A stretch of 64,000 nt of DNA from contig NZ_CP041638.1 of the NCBI RefSeq assembly GCF_007197775.1, positions 186,001 through 250,000 on the forward strand. Direction: 5' to 3'. Below, one piece after another: positions 10,973-19,141 of the stretch. The notes below the pieces were generated by a model, which searched no databases, was not told the origin of the DNA, and saw only the letters and a list, made by a program, of their open reading frames with translations. The stretch comes from Thalassotalea sp. PS06 (GTDB lineage: Bacteria; Pseudomonadota; Gammaproteobacteria; Enterobacterales; Alteromonadaceae). A program made the translations under genes and the position numbers. The stretch's first letter is position 1, and each line of letters begins with the position of its first letter.

Positions 10973-11342
10973 TTCCCATCACCGTGGTTTTACCCTGATT
11001 GAAGTCATGATTGCCATGGCCATCTTTGCGATCGCCGGAACCGCGATAATCAAAGTTGCCAGCTCCAGTTTATTGGGCACCTCACGGATGGAAGAAAATA
11101 CGGTTGCGCAATGGGTGGCTGCTAACCAATTGGTCGAAGCTTCCCTCGATCAGACCTGGCCGCCGAAGAAAAACCAACGCGGTGAAGTTGAGTTATTGGA
11201 ACGAGAATGGCACTGGCGCCGGATTGTCGAAGAAACTCAGGACGAATCGATGCGGGCGATAACCATTGAGGTGAGATTAGATCCTGATGCTGAATACCCG
11301 TCAGCTCAGCTAATGACCTATGTCAGTCAGGTGAAAAAATGA
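10959..11342 (+). CDS. gspI: Minor pseudopilin GspI
   Basis: Forms the pseudopilus tip with GspJ and GspK. The leader ends at Gly10 before FTLIEVM. I chose the ATG at 10959 (127 residues) because GAGGGG lies seven bases upstream; a TTG at 10944 in the same frame would add five residues. The gene overlaps gspH by 14 bp and gspJ by 4 bp, so translation is probably coupled. Confidence 0.92.
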   Translation: MICPNSHHRGFTLIEVMIAMAIFAIAGTAIIKVASSSLLGTSRMEENTVAQWVAANQLVEASLDQTWPPKKNQRGEVELLEREWHWRRIVEETQDESMRAITIEVRLDPDAEYPSAQLMTYVSQVKK

Positions 11343-11944
11343 TAAAACAACGTGGTTTTACCTTGCTGGAAGTCATCCTCGCCATCGCTATTTTCGCCAT
11401 GGTAGGGCTAACCAGTGCCACCATGTTTTCAACCATATTAAACACTCAGGAAAAGGTGGATGAGAAAAATACCCGGCTGGTTGAATTGCAGCGGGCGTTT
11501 TTGGTGATGGAACGTGACTTTTTGCAAATGACCAAACGTACGGTTCGCATTGAAGGTGAAGCACCGTTACAAGGATTTTTGCACAGCAATGAATCCACGT
11601 ATTCGCGAAACACCCACGGAATTGCCTTTGTGCGCCAGGGCTGGTCGAACCCGGCATTGCTGTTACCCAGAAGTGATTTACAAGCCGTGGCGTATCAGCT
11701 GGAAGAAGAAACTTTAAATCGCTTACATCGGATATTCGTAGACTCCGTCGTTGGTGAAGAGCCGAAAGTAAGGCCATTAATCACTGGCGTGGAACAGGTT
11801 GATTTTGAATATTACTATCAGGACAAATGGGTCAGTGAATTAAATGGTGAAGAGTTACCTAAAGCTGTTGCCATTGAAATTGAACTTCAGGATTTGGGTT
11901 TGATCCGCCGGGAATTTTTAGTGCCGGGAGTGGGACAATTATGA
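11339..11944 (+). CDS. gspJ: Minor pseudopilin GspJ
   Basis: Third component of the pseudopilus tip. Leader MIKQRG is cut before FTLLEVI and is followed by the N-terminal hydrophobic helix. 201 residues, normal for GspJ. ATGA overlaps with gspI before it and gspK after it indicate translational coupling. Confidence 0.94.
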   Translation: MIKQRGFTLLEVILAIAIFAMVGLTSATMFSTILNTQEKVDEKNTRLVELQRAFLVMERDFLQMTKRTVRIEGEAPLQGFLHSNESTYSRNTHGIAFVRQGWSNPALLLPRSDLQAVAYQLEEETLNRLHRIFVDSVVGEEPKVRPLITGVEQVDFEYYYQDKWVSELNGEELPKAVAIEIELQDLGLIRREFLVPGVGQL

Positions 11945-13065
11945 TCAGGCTCAGCAAACAACAGGGGGTTGCTCTGGTTATTGTTCTTTTGGTGATTGCA
12001 ATGACTACCATCATTGCCACACAAATGAGCGGCACATTAATGTTTCAACAGCAACGCACCGAGAATCTGGAATCGAACCAACAGGCTTATTGGTATGCGA
12101 TGGGCGCTGAAGCGTTTGCTAAAAGTGTGTTGTATGCCGATTTTCAGGAAAATAAAAAAGTCACTCATCTTGGTCAGCGCTGGGCGCTTGGAGAAACCCG
12201 TTTTCCGGTAGATCTGGGTGAAATCAGCGGTGAGATATTTGATCTCCAGGCCTGTTTGAATCTTAATGCCCTTGGGAATGAAGAAACGGCGAATAATAAC
12301 AGCTCTGTCGAATCACCCGGCGCTAAACCTGAGGATGAAGCGAGGGAAGGTGCGGATGAAAGCGCGGGTGGCTCTGGTGGAGGCGCCTCTGAGCCGTCTG
12401 ATGCTGATTCAGATCGAAGAACTGGCGGAAGCAAAAAAAATAGTGAACTGGCAAAAGGCGCTTTAAAGGAACTGATAATCTCATTGGAAGTGGATGGCAT
12501 CGGCAATTTCGAAGCCGAATCTATGGTAGATGCTCTGGTTGACTGGCTTGACGAAGACAATTCCATTGTCAGTGCCGGCGGTGCCGAAGACGATGACTAC
12601 GCATCAAAAGAATACCCCTATCTTGCCGCCAACAGTAAGTTAGCTTCAGTGAATGAACTGCGGATAATCGAGCATTTCACCCCGCAAGTGATTATTGCGC
12701 TGAAACCTTATGTCTGTGTGTTACCTAACTCAGATATGCATAAAATTAATATCAATACGTTAGATCCTGAAGATACTAAGTTGTTACAGGCTTTGTTAGG
12801 TGGTGCCGATGAAGGCACTGCGCAGGATATTTTGTCGGCTCGCCCTGAGGAAGGCTTCGAAACCATAGGCGCGTTCAGTAGTTTACCTGAGCTGGCAAAC
12901 GTTAAGAATATAAATCAACTAAAACAACAATTTGTTATCGACAGCGATTACTTTAAGTTAACCACGAAAACCAGCTTCAATGGCAGCTATTTTACGTTAA
13001 ACTCTACTTTTATGGTAACAAAAGACGAATTGGTTGTGGTTAACCGAAGTATCGGAGCACATTAA
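11941..13065 (+). CDS. gspK: Minor pseudopilin GspK
   Basis: Large tip pseudopilin. The leader ends at Gly9, followed by VALVIVLLV. As usual for GspK there is no Glu at mature position 5. The globular part includes the helix-hairpin-helix-like segment (IGAFSSLPEL) of the GspK fold. Residues about 119-167 form a low-complexity insert rich in Ser, Gly, Asp and Glu inside the alpha domain. This accounts for the somewhat large size (374 residues). Overlaps gspL by one base (TAATG). Confidence 0.94.
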   Translation: MIRLSKQQGVALVIVLLVIAMTTIIATQMSGTLMFQQQRTENLESNQQAYWYAMGAEAFAKSVLYADFQENKKVTHLGQRWALGETRFPVDLGEISGEIFDLQACLNLNALGNEETANNNSSVESPGAKPEDEAREGADESAGGSGGGASEPSDADSDRRTGGSKKNSELAKGALKELIISLEVDGIGNFEAESMVDALVDWLDEDNSIVSAGGAEDDDYASKEYPYLAANSKLASVNELRIIEHFTPQVIIALKPYVCVLPNSDMHKININTLDPEDTKLLQALLGGADEGTAQDILSARPEEGFETIGAFSSLPELANVKNINQLKQQFVIDSDYFKLTTKTSFNGSYFTLNSTFMVTKDELVVVNRSIGAH

Positions 13066-14312
13066 TGAGAGAAACGCTACATATCAGGCTGGGAAGTCAG
13101 GAACAAGACCCAGTCTACTGGTTAATAACCGCACCGGGGCAGACCGATGAAATTGCCTCTGGCGTGCTGGCAACGGCCGACAACCTCACAGAACTGACAG
13201 AAAAAGCAGAAACCCGCGATGTTAACGTCCTGGTTAACAGCGCGGATGTTCGCCTCAAAGCATTGACCGTGCCGGGGAAAAATGACCGCGCTATTCGTCA
13301 GGCAACGCCTTACATGCTCGAAGAAGATTTAGTCGAGGACGTGGAAGACCTGTTCTTCGCGTATGCCACTAAGCCATCGGAATATCAGGGAGATGCCAAC
13401 ACCTTTGTTGCCATTGTTGCCCACAAACAGATAGAAACTTGGATATCCTGGTTACATAAAGCCGATATCAAATGTAAGTCTATGGTTCCGGATGTACTGG
13501 CGCTGCCACATCACGAAAACAGTTGGGTGTGCTTAAACATTGATGACCAATGGTTAGTGCGTCCGGATGCCTGGCTGGGCTTTGTGGTTGATCAGGACAA
13601 CGTCGATTTGTTCTTACAACAATATGTGCAAAACCGTGATGAAGATGAAGCCGACATTCATATCCAGTCTTTTTCACAAATCGATGACTTTGATTCGGCA
13701 GCATTACCATCCGGTGTCGATATTGAATCTATGCCTCAGGAACTGCCAATGAAGTTATTGGCGGATTATTCATCTCAGTCTCGATTTAACTTGTTGCAAG
13801 GGCCATATCAATTTAAAGAAGAACGCTCGCCGATGGTACAGATGTACCTGAAGGTAGCAGCGGTTGCCGTTGTTGCGTTATTGATCAATATGTTGGTCAA
13901 AGGCATTGAAATCTATCAGAACAATGGCAAATATGAATTGTACTCTGAGCAAATTGAAACCGAGTACAAACAGGCTTTTGGTCAGAACCAGAAGGTTCGC
14001 ATGTCAACGGTAAAACGTCAGATCAGTAGCAAAATCTCGGAACTTGGTGGCGCTGGAGGCGACGATAATTTATTAACCATGCTTGAAAAACTGCGCCCGG
14101 CATTTGTGAAAGTACCGACCATGAAGCCGGAATCAATGAAGTACGATGATAAGCGTCAGGAATTGCGAATTTCTGTGGTTGCCAACAACTACCAAGCGTT
14201 CGAACAGTTCAAGTCCGAGCTGGAAAAAGCCGATATGGATGTCACTACTGGTGCGCAGAACAATCAAGGGGACCAGGTCGTGGGTTCCTTTAATATCCGG
14301 AGTAAATCATGA
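13065..14312 (+). CDS. gspL: Type II secretion protein GspL
   Basis: Bitopic inner-membrane protein that recruits the ATPase GspE. The 415 residues comprise an actin-like cytoplasmic domain (about 1-255), one membrane span near 263-280, and a periplasmic ferredoxin-like domain that pairs with GspM. Coupled to its neighbours by TAATG upstream and ATGA downstream. Confidence 0.95.
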   Translation: MRETLHIRLGSQEQDPVYWLITAPGQTDEIASGVLATADNLTELTEKAETRDVNVLVNSADVRLKALTVPGKNDRAIRQATPYMLEEDLVEDVEDLFFAYATKPSEYQGDANTFVAIVAHKQIETWISWLHKADIKCKSMVPDVLALPHHENSWVCLNIDDQWLVRPDAWLGFVVDQDNVDLFLQQYVQNRDEDEADIHIQSFSQIDDFDSAALPSGVDIESMPQELPMKLLADYSSQSRFNLLQGPYQFKEERSPMVQMYLKVAAVAVVALLINMLVKGIEIYQNNGKYELYSEQIETEYKQAFGQNQKVRMSTVKRQISSKISELGGAGGDDNLLTMLEKLRPAFVKVPTMKPESMKYDDKRQELRISVVANNYQAFEQFKSELEKADMDVTTGAQNNQGDQVVGSFNIRSKS

Positions 14313-14779
14313 ACGAATGGTGGCAGGGCTTAAACCCACGAGAACAGAAAATGGTCGCCGGCTGCTCTGTGGTATTGGTATTGGCGTTATTTTGGTTTGG
14401 TCTGTGGCAGCCGTTAAATGATAACCTGGCGCGCTCGCAGGTAAAGGCTGACCAGCAACAGGAATTGTTGCACTGGGTTCATGAGAACCTGGCAAAGTAT
14501 AAAGCACTCGAGAAAAAAGGCGGGGCTCGCCCGAGTAGCGGAAGTTTGTCTTCTGTGGTAAATCAGACGGCGCGACGTAATAAAATCGAAATTGCCCGGA
14601 TGCAGCCACAGGGCGATAACCTTCAGGTCTGGGTTGATGAAGTAGCTTTTAACGATTTATTACACTGGCTAGAACAGTTACAGCTTCGCGAAGGCTTGGT
14701 TATTCAAGCCATTGATATCGTTAAAGGTGATGAACAGGGCACGGTGAAAGTAAGACGTTTGCAGGTAGGACGGGTGTAA
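14309..14779 (+). CDS. gspM: Type II secretion protein GspM
   Basis: Small bitopic partner of GspL. The 156 residues have a short cytoplasmic head with LNPREQKMV, one membrane span near 15-33, a coiled segment, and a periplasmic ferredoxin-like domain (VWVDEVAFNDLLHWLEQL). Overlaps gspL by 4 bp and gspN by 1 bp. Confidence 0.95.
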   Translation: MNEWWQGLNPREQKMVAGCSVVLVLALFWFGLWQPLNDNLARSQVKADQQQELLHWVHENLAKYKALEKKGGARPSSGSLSSVVNQTARRNKIEIARMQPQGDNLQVWVDEVAFNDLLHWLEQLQLREGLVIQAIDIVKGDEQGTVKVRRLQVGRV

Positions 14780-15534
14780 TGAGCATTAAAAAAGGAATGG
14801 GTTACGGCCTGGGATTTCTGGCCGTCTATCTGGTGTTCGTTATCGCCATGGCGCCAGCGAAGAAACTGGTAGCATTAATTGAATTGCCGCAAGATGTCGT
14901 GCTTCATGGTGTTGACGGTACCGTCTGGTCAGGAGAAGCGCAAAGCATGTCGACCAGCAATTATGAGATTAAAGATGTTGACTGGTCTTTAAGCCCTTTG
15001 TCTTTATTAACCATGTCACCAAGTGCCGACGTAAATTTCGGCCGTTCTCCGCGTATCGGCCCTACCGGTAATCTAACCATACGTAACGATCACCCTTATG
15101 TTGGCTTGCATGATGCCGACATAAAAATTGAAGCGGGAAGGATTGTTAATCTTGTAACCTTGCCTGTTGATATGACAGCAAGCGGTCTGGTTTCCGTGGA
15201 TTTGCAAACCTTTATCACTGGCAAGGAAATCTGTACCGAAGTTGCAGGTGACATTACCTGGCAGCAGGCTAGTGTTAACGCCTTTGATGAAGAGGTAGCG
15301 CTTGGCGATTTCAAAGGTAAGCTCAGCTGTGAAAATAATTCGCTGGCCATAACCCTTGACCCGGATAATGATCTCGGTCTGGAGTTATCGGTTTATATCA
15401 GCCAGCGCGGCCGCATAGCAGCCCAGGGTTATTTAAAACCTGGTCCAAAGTTTCCAGAATCTGCTCGCCCGCTGTTGACCATGGGCTTTTTAGGTAAGAA
15501 AGATAACCAGGGCCGTTACCGTATTCGCATCTAG
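14779..15534 (+). CDS. gspN: Type II secretion protein GspN
   Basis: Accessory inner-membrane protein found only in some type II systems. The 251 residues have one N-terminal membrane anchor (about 7-25) and a periplasmic domain with the family's HGVDGTVWSGEA segment near the start of the beta region. Last gene of the gsp cluster. Its TAG stop overlaps the stop codon of the convergent glycerophosphodiester phosphodiesterase gene within a shared CTAG, and no terminator hairpin is visible between them. Confidence 0.92.
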   Translation: MSIKKGMGYGLGFLAVYLVFVIAMAPAKKLVALIELPQDVVLHGVDGTVWSGEAQSMSTSNYEIKDVDWSLSPLSLLTMSPSADVNFGRSPRIGPTGNLTIRNDHPYVGLHDADIKIEAGRIVNLVTLPVDMTASGLVSVDLQTFITGKEICTEVAGDITWQQASVNAFDEEVALGDFKGKLSCENNSLAITLDPDNDLGLELSVYISQRGRIAAQGYLKPGPKFPESARPLLTMGFLGKKDNQGRYRIRI

Positions 15535-16280
15535 ATATTCGAATTCGCCAACATTGGATTTAACTCAGGCACCTGCTGACTCTGCAGGTGCGCTATCTTT
15601 ACCAGCGAACGGGTAGGGTAGTTACTAAAAATGCCATCGACACCCAGATGGTGCATCTCGACAATATCTTCTTCATTATCGACGGTATAAACGAAAACCT
15701 TCAAGCCCCGCTCGTGGGCATCATTTACAAACTCCTGATTCACAAAATCAATATCAATGTGCACGCTGTAGGCGTCCAGGCGTTTGGCGAAAGCTGCATA
15801 ATCGAGAGGGCAACTGGCGGTCAATGCGCCGGTATTAACATGGCTATTCAGGGTTTTCAGCTCGAACAGCAAATGATGGTTAAAGGAGGATAAGAGAAAC
15901 TGACTGGGCTGAAAATTCCACTTATCAAAGGCCTCATCCATGATTTTCATTAATGGGATCACGGTACGTTCAGCCTTCAGCTCAATGTTTACCAGACACT
16001 GACCGTTGATACATTCAAGTACTTCATTGAGGGTGGGAATGGCCTGACCTTTGCCGACATCGAAAGATTTGATTTGCGCCAGAGACAAATCGCGAATGCG
16101 TTTGATGGCTTTTGGCTGGTTCTTCAACCAACGGTCATGGGTGACTACTAGCTCGCCGTCAGCCAATAGGTGGACGTCCACCTCGATAGCGTCAACCTGC
16201 ATGGCTAACGCTCGTTCGATGGCTAACAGAGTATTTTCTGGTTCATGACCACTGGCACCCCGATGCGCGAATACCAGCAT
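15531..16280 (-). CDS. Glycerophosphodiester phosphodiesterase family protein
   Basis: Probably hydrolyses glycerophosphodiesters to glycerol-3-phosphate and an alcohol. The 249-residue TIM-barrel opens with AHRGASGHEPENT, and the metal-binding Glu/Asp follow in AIEVDVHL with VVTHD after. No signal peptide, so it acts in the cytosol (UgpQ-like rather than GlpQ-like). GAGGTG precedes the ATG. It starts 12 bp after psd, in an rsgA-psd-GDPD operon, which fits a role in phospholipid turnover. Confidence 0.92.
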   Translation of the reverse strand: MLVFAHRGASGHEPENTLLAIERALAMQVDAIEVDVHLLADGELVVTHDRWLKNQPKAIKRIRDLSLAQIKSFDVGKGQAIPTLNEVLECINGQCLVNIELKAERTVIPLMKIMDEAFDKWNFQPSQFLLSSFNHHLLFELKTLNSHVNTGALTASCPLDYAAFAKRLDAYSVHIDIDFVNQEFVNDAHERGLKVFVYTVDNEEDIVEMHHLGVDGIFSNYPTRSLVKIAHLQSQQVPELNPMLANSNI

Positions 16281-16292
16281 AGTTCACCTCAA

Positions 16293-17159
16293 CTATTTCA
16301 CAATTTGTGCGTAAGGTTGCCCAAGTCGGGTCACCGTTTCCGGACCGGCGTCAGGCGTGAAATCAATCGTGTCTTTAGGGAATACACAAACTACGGTAGA
16401 GCCGAGTTTGAAACGTCCCATTTCCGCGCCTTTTTCAAGCACGATAGCGTCGTCGCCTTCGGCTGGATATTGCCAGCTGACGATGTCTTTTCCAGCTGGT
16501 GGTGTCACCGTACCAGCCCAAACGGTCTCGATGCTGGCAACAATGGTGGCGCCAACTAAAACCATCGCCATCGGTCCGATAGCGGTATCGAAGATAGCCA
16601 CAACGCGCTCATTACGAGCGAATAGGTTTGGTACGTTTTGCGCTGTCAGCGGGTTCACTGAAAACAATTCACCTGGTACATAAATCATTTCTCTTAACGT
16701 ACCTGCCATTGGCATATGGATACGGTGGTAGTCTTTTGGTGCCAGATAAATGGTAGAGAACTTACCTTGCTGGAACGGTTCTGCCGTACTTTCTTTACCA
16801 CCTAGCAGAGTTTGCAAAGAATAGTTAAAGCCCTTTGCCTGGATAATCTGATCATCGACGATATCACCCTGCTGGCTGATTGCACCGTCCACCGGGTAAC
16901 AGATTTCCTGTGCATCGGGATTGATAGGACGTAAACCGTCTTTTAGCTCCCGGGTGAAAAAGTCATTGAAGGTTTTGTAGTCTTCGGCATTTTCCAACTT
17001 TGCTTCTTTCATATCAATGCCATAGGCCTTGATGAATTGTTTGATTGCAAAGCGTGTAAAACCGCCAGCCTCTGCAGCGGCGAAATAACCCACCAAACGT
17101 GATAATCCATGTTTAGGCATGGCATACTGCAGGGCAATTTTTAAATTATCCAATGACAC
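16293..17159 (-). CDS. psd: Phosphatidylserine decarboxylase proenzyme
   Basis: Makes phosphatidylethanolamine from phosphatidylserine at the inner membrane. The 288-residue proenzyme carries the self-cleavage site LGST near the C-terminus, where the serine becomes the pyruvoyl cofactor. The motif [13 protein letters not shown] is near residue 70. The start is GTG with AAGGAAAG upstream. It lies 72 bp after rsgA, as in enterobacteria, where these genes are also adjacent. Confidence 0.96.
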   Translation of the reverse strand: MSLDNLKIALQYAMPKHGLSRLVGYFAAAEAGGFTRFAIKQFIKAYGIDMKEAKLENAEDYKTFNDFFTRELKDGLRPINPDAQEICYPVDGAISQQGDIVDDQIIQAKGFNYSLQTLLGGKESTAEPFQQGKFSTIYLAPKDYHRIHMPMAGTLREMIYVPGELFSVNPLTAQNVPNLFARNERVVAIFDTAIGPMAMVLVGATIVASIETVWAGTVTPPAGKDIVSWQYPAEGDDAIVLEKGAEMGRFKLGSTVVCVFPKDTIDFTPDAGPETVTRLGQPYAQIVK

Positions 17160-17231
17160 GAAAACTTTCCTTTATGTAGTGAACGCGCGGTCGTTACCCG
17201 GCGATACTGACTAATGCAATTATAGAAGCTA

Positions 17232-18263
17232 TCACTGAAACCGTGAGGTAAGTTTATTACCATCCAGGCTTGCTAAAATCCGCTGATAGCTGGCGAATCG
17301 TACAGGATTGATCTGGCCTTCGTCAACGGCTGCAACTAACGCGCAACCGGGATCGCTTTGATGTTTACAATCTCGGAATTTGCAATGGCCAAAAAATGGT
17401 TGGAATTCGATGAATCCGGCATCTACCTGATCGGGTGTGAGATGCCATAAACCGAATTCCCGGATGCCCGGCGAATCAATTAAAGACCCTGAATTTTCAA
17501 GATGATACAAACGGGCAACGGTGGTGGTGTGTTGCCCCAGACCTGAATTATCGGACACCTGTTTGGTCAATAGATCCAACTCAGGCATTAAGGTATTTAC
17601 TAAGGTTGACTTGCCGACACCGGATTGACCGACAAAGATGCTGGTACGCTGGACTAGTCGCTCGCGGATTTGCTCGATGCCATCGCCACTTTTGCTACTG
17701 ACCCGAATCACCTGATAACCAATATCCTGATAAAGTTTAAGCTGCTCATCAATAAGCTGTTGCTCGTCTTCACTTGTGGTTAAATCCACTTTATTAAGGA
17801 CGATTACAGGTTTAATACCAGTTAACTCGGTCGCTACCAGATAGCGATCGATAATATCCGGATTAAATACCGGCAAAATTGAAGAGACGATAAAAATCTG
17901 GTCGATATTGGCCGCGATAGGTTTTAGTCCATCATAGACATCAGGACGGGATAGTTCAGATTTACGTTCGTGAACCGCTTCAATCACTCCACTTACTGAA
18001 TGTTGGGTTTCCTTGCCTAAGCGCCAGACCACCTCATCGCCGCAAACCAGGCTTTTTACCGTACGGCGAATATTGCAGCGGTAAATATTACCCTGTTGAT
18101 CTTCGACATCAGCATGCTGACCAAAGCGAGATATTACCAATCCAGCCTGCTGCGCGCCCAGCTCGTCGTCTTGCCAATTAACTTTTTCATTCTTAAGCTT
18201 ACTGGACAAGTTTGCCTTGATACGTCGATTCTGACCCTTGGTCAGTTTCTTGCGCTTAGCCAC
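17232..18263 (-). CDS. rsgA: Ribosome small subunit GTPase RsgA
   Basis: GTPase that assists late 30S maturation. The 343 residues show the circularly permuted order expected: an OB-fold domain, then G4 (NKVDLT), G1 (GQSGVGKS) and G3 (DSPGIREFG). A C-terminal zinc finger follows (HCKFRDCKHQSDPGC). The N-terminus is Lys-rich. It is divergent from orn across a 165-bp region. A TATAAT hexamer readable on the minus strand at about 18338-18343 may belong to its promoter. Confidence 0.96.
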   Translation of the reverse strand: MAKRKKLTKGQNRRIKANLSSKLKNEKVNWQDDELGAQQAGLVISRFGQHADVEDQQGNIYRCNIRRTVKSLVCGDEVVWRLGKETQHSVSGVIEAVHERKSELSRPDVYDGLKPIAANIDQIFIVSSILPVFNPDIIDRYLVATELTGIKPVIVLNKVDLTTSEDEQQLIDEQLKLYQDIGYQVIRVSSKSGDGIEQIRERLVQRTSIFVGQSGVGKSTLVNTLMPELDLLTKQVSDNSGLGQHTTTVARLYHLENSGSLIDSPGIREFGLWHLTPDQVDAGFIEFQPFFGHCKFRDCKHQSDPGCALVAAVDEGQINPVRFASYQRILASLDGNKLTSRFQ

Positions 18264-18428
18264 GGTAGTGTTTCATTTGATTGGCGATCCTGTTATCGAG
18301 TGGTTCCGAACAAATATTAATTATAAAAAATTTGGCGTATTATAGCCCCAGCGACGGCAGAATGCATCTGCGCATGGTAAACGCTTTGCTTGGCTATAGA
18401 CGATTTCGAAAAATACATGGGAGTAATA

Positions 18429-18977
18429 ATGAGTCTTATCGACGACAACAATTTGATCTGGTTGGATTTGGAAATGACAGGGTTAGATCCGAAACAAGAT
18501 CAGATATTGGAAATTGCGACCATTGTTACTAACAGTGAGCTGGAAATTCTTGCCGAAGGTCCTGTGTTTGCCATCGGCCACAGCCAGGAAACCATGGATA
18601 ATATGAACGAATGGTGTATCAAGCAACATGGTAAAAGTGGCTTGACCCAGCGTTGTCTTGATTCAAATGTCACCTTGGAACAAGCCTGGCAGCAAACGGA
18701 AGCCTTTTTGTCTAAATATGTTCCAGCCGGGAAATCACCGATGTGCGGAAATAGCATTGGCCAGGACCGTCGTTTTTTAAATGCTTATATGCCGGATTTT
18801 GAAGATTACTTTCATTATCGAAACCTTGATGTCAGTTCAATCAAAGAGTTAATTCGCCGCTGGCAACCAGATATTCTGAAAAAAGTCAGTAAAACCGGTA
18901 CCCATCTGGCCCTTGATGATATTCGCGAGTCCATCGAAGAGCTGAAAGTTTACCGCCAACATGCTTTTAAAATATGA
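18429..18977 (+). CDS. orn: Oligoribonuclease
   Basis: 3'-to-5' exonuclease that removes di- and short oligoribonucleotides, including pGpG. DEDDh signatures are intact: D13 and E15 in LDLEMTGLD, an Asp in GQDRRFL, and His159/Asp164 in HLALDD. I chose the ATG at 18429 (182 residues) because GGGAG lies just upstream and the length matches E. coli. An earlier ATG at 18390 would add 13 unfamiliar residues. Confidence 0.96.
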   Translation: MSLIDDNNLIWLDLEMTGLDPKQDQILEIATIVTNSELEILAEGPVFAIGHSQETMDNMNEWCIKQHGKSGLTQRCLDSNVTLEQAWQQTEAFLSKYVPAGKSPMCGNSIGQDRRFLNAYMPDFEDYFHYRNLDVSSIKELIRRWQPDILKKVSKTGTHLALDDIRESIEELKVYRQHAFKI

Positions 18978-19141
18978 CCAATAATTAGTCATTTACCATT
19001 AAACAGTTTATGGATAGACTAGCAATTATCCTTAGTCCCATATTGATTGCGTTCCCGGGTTAGTGGTTACCCCGAGGCTAAGGGTGTTTCAAAGTACGCC
19101 ATGCTTACATGGCAAATAACAACAATAAATGGATGTAAGTT

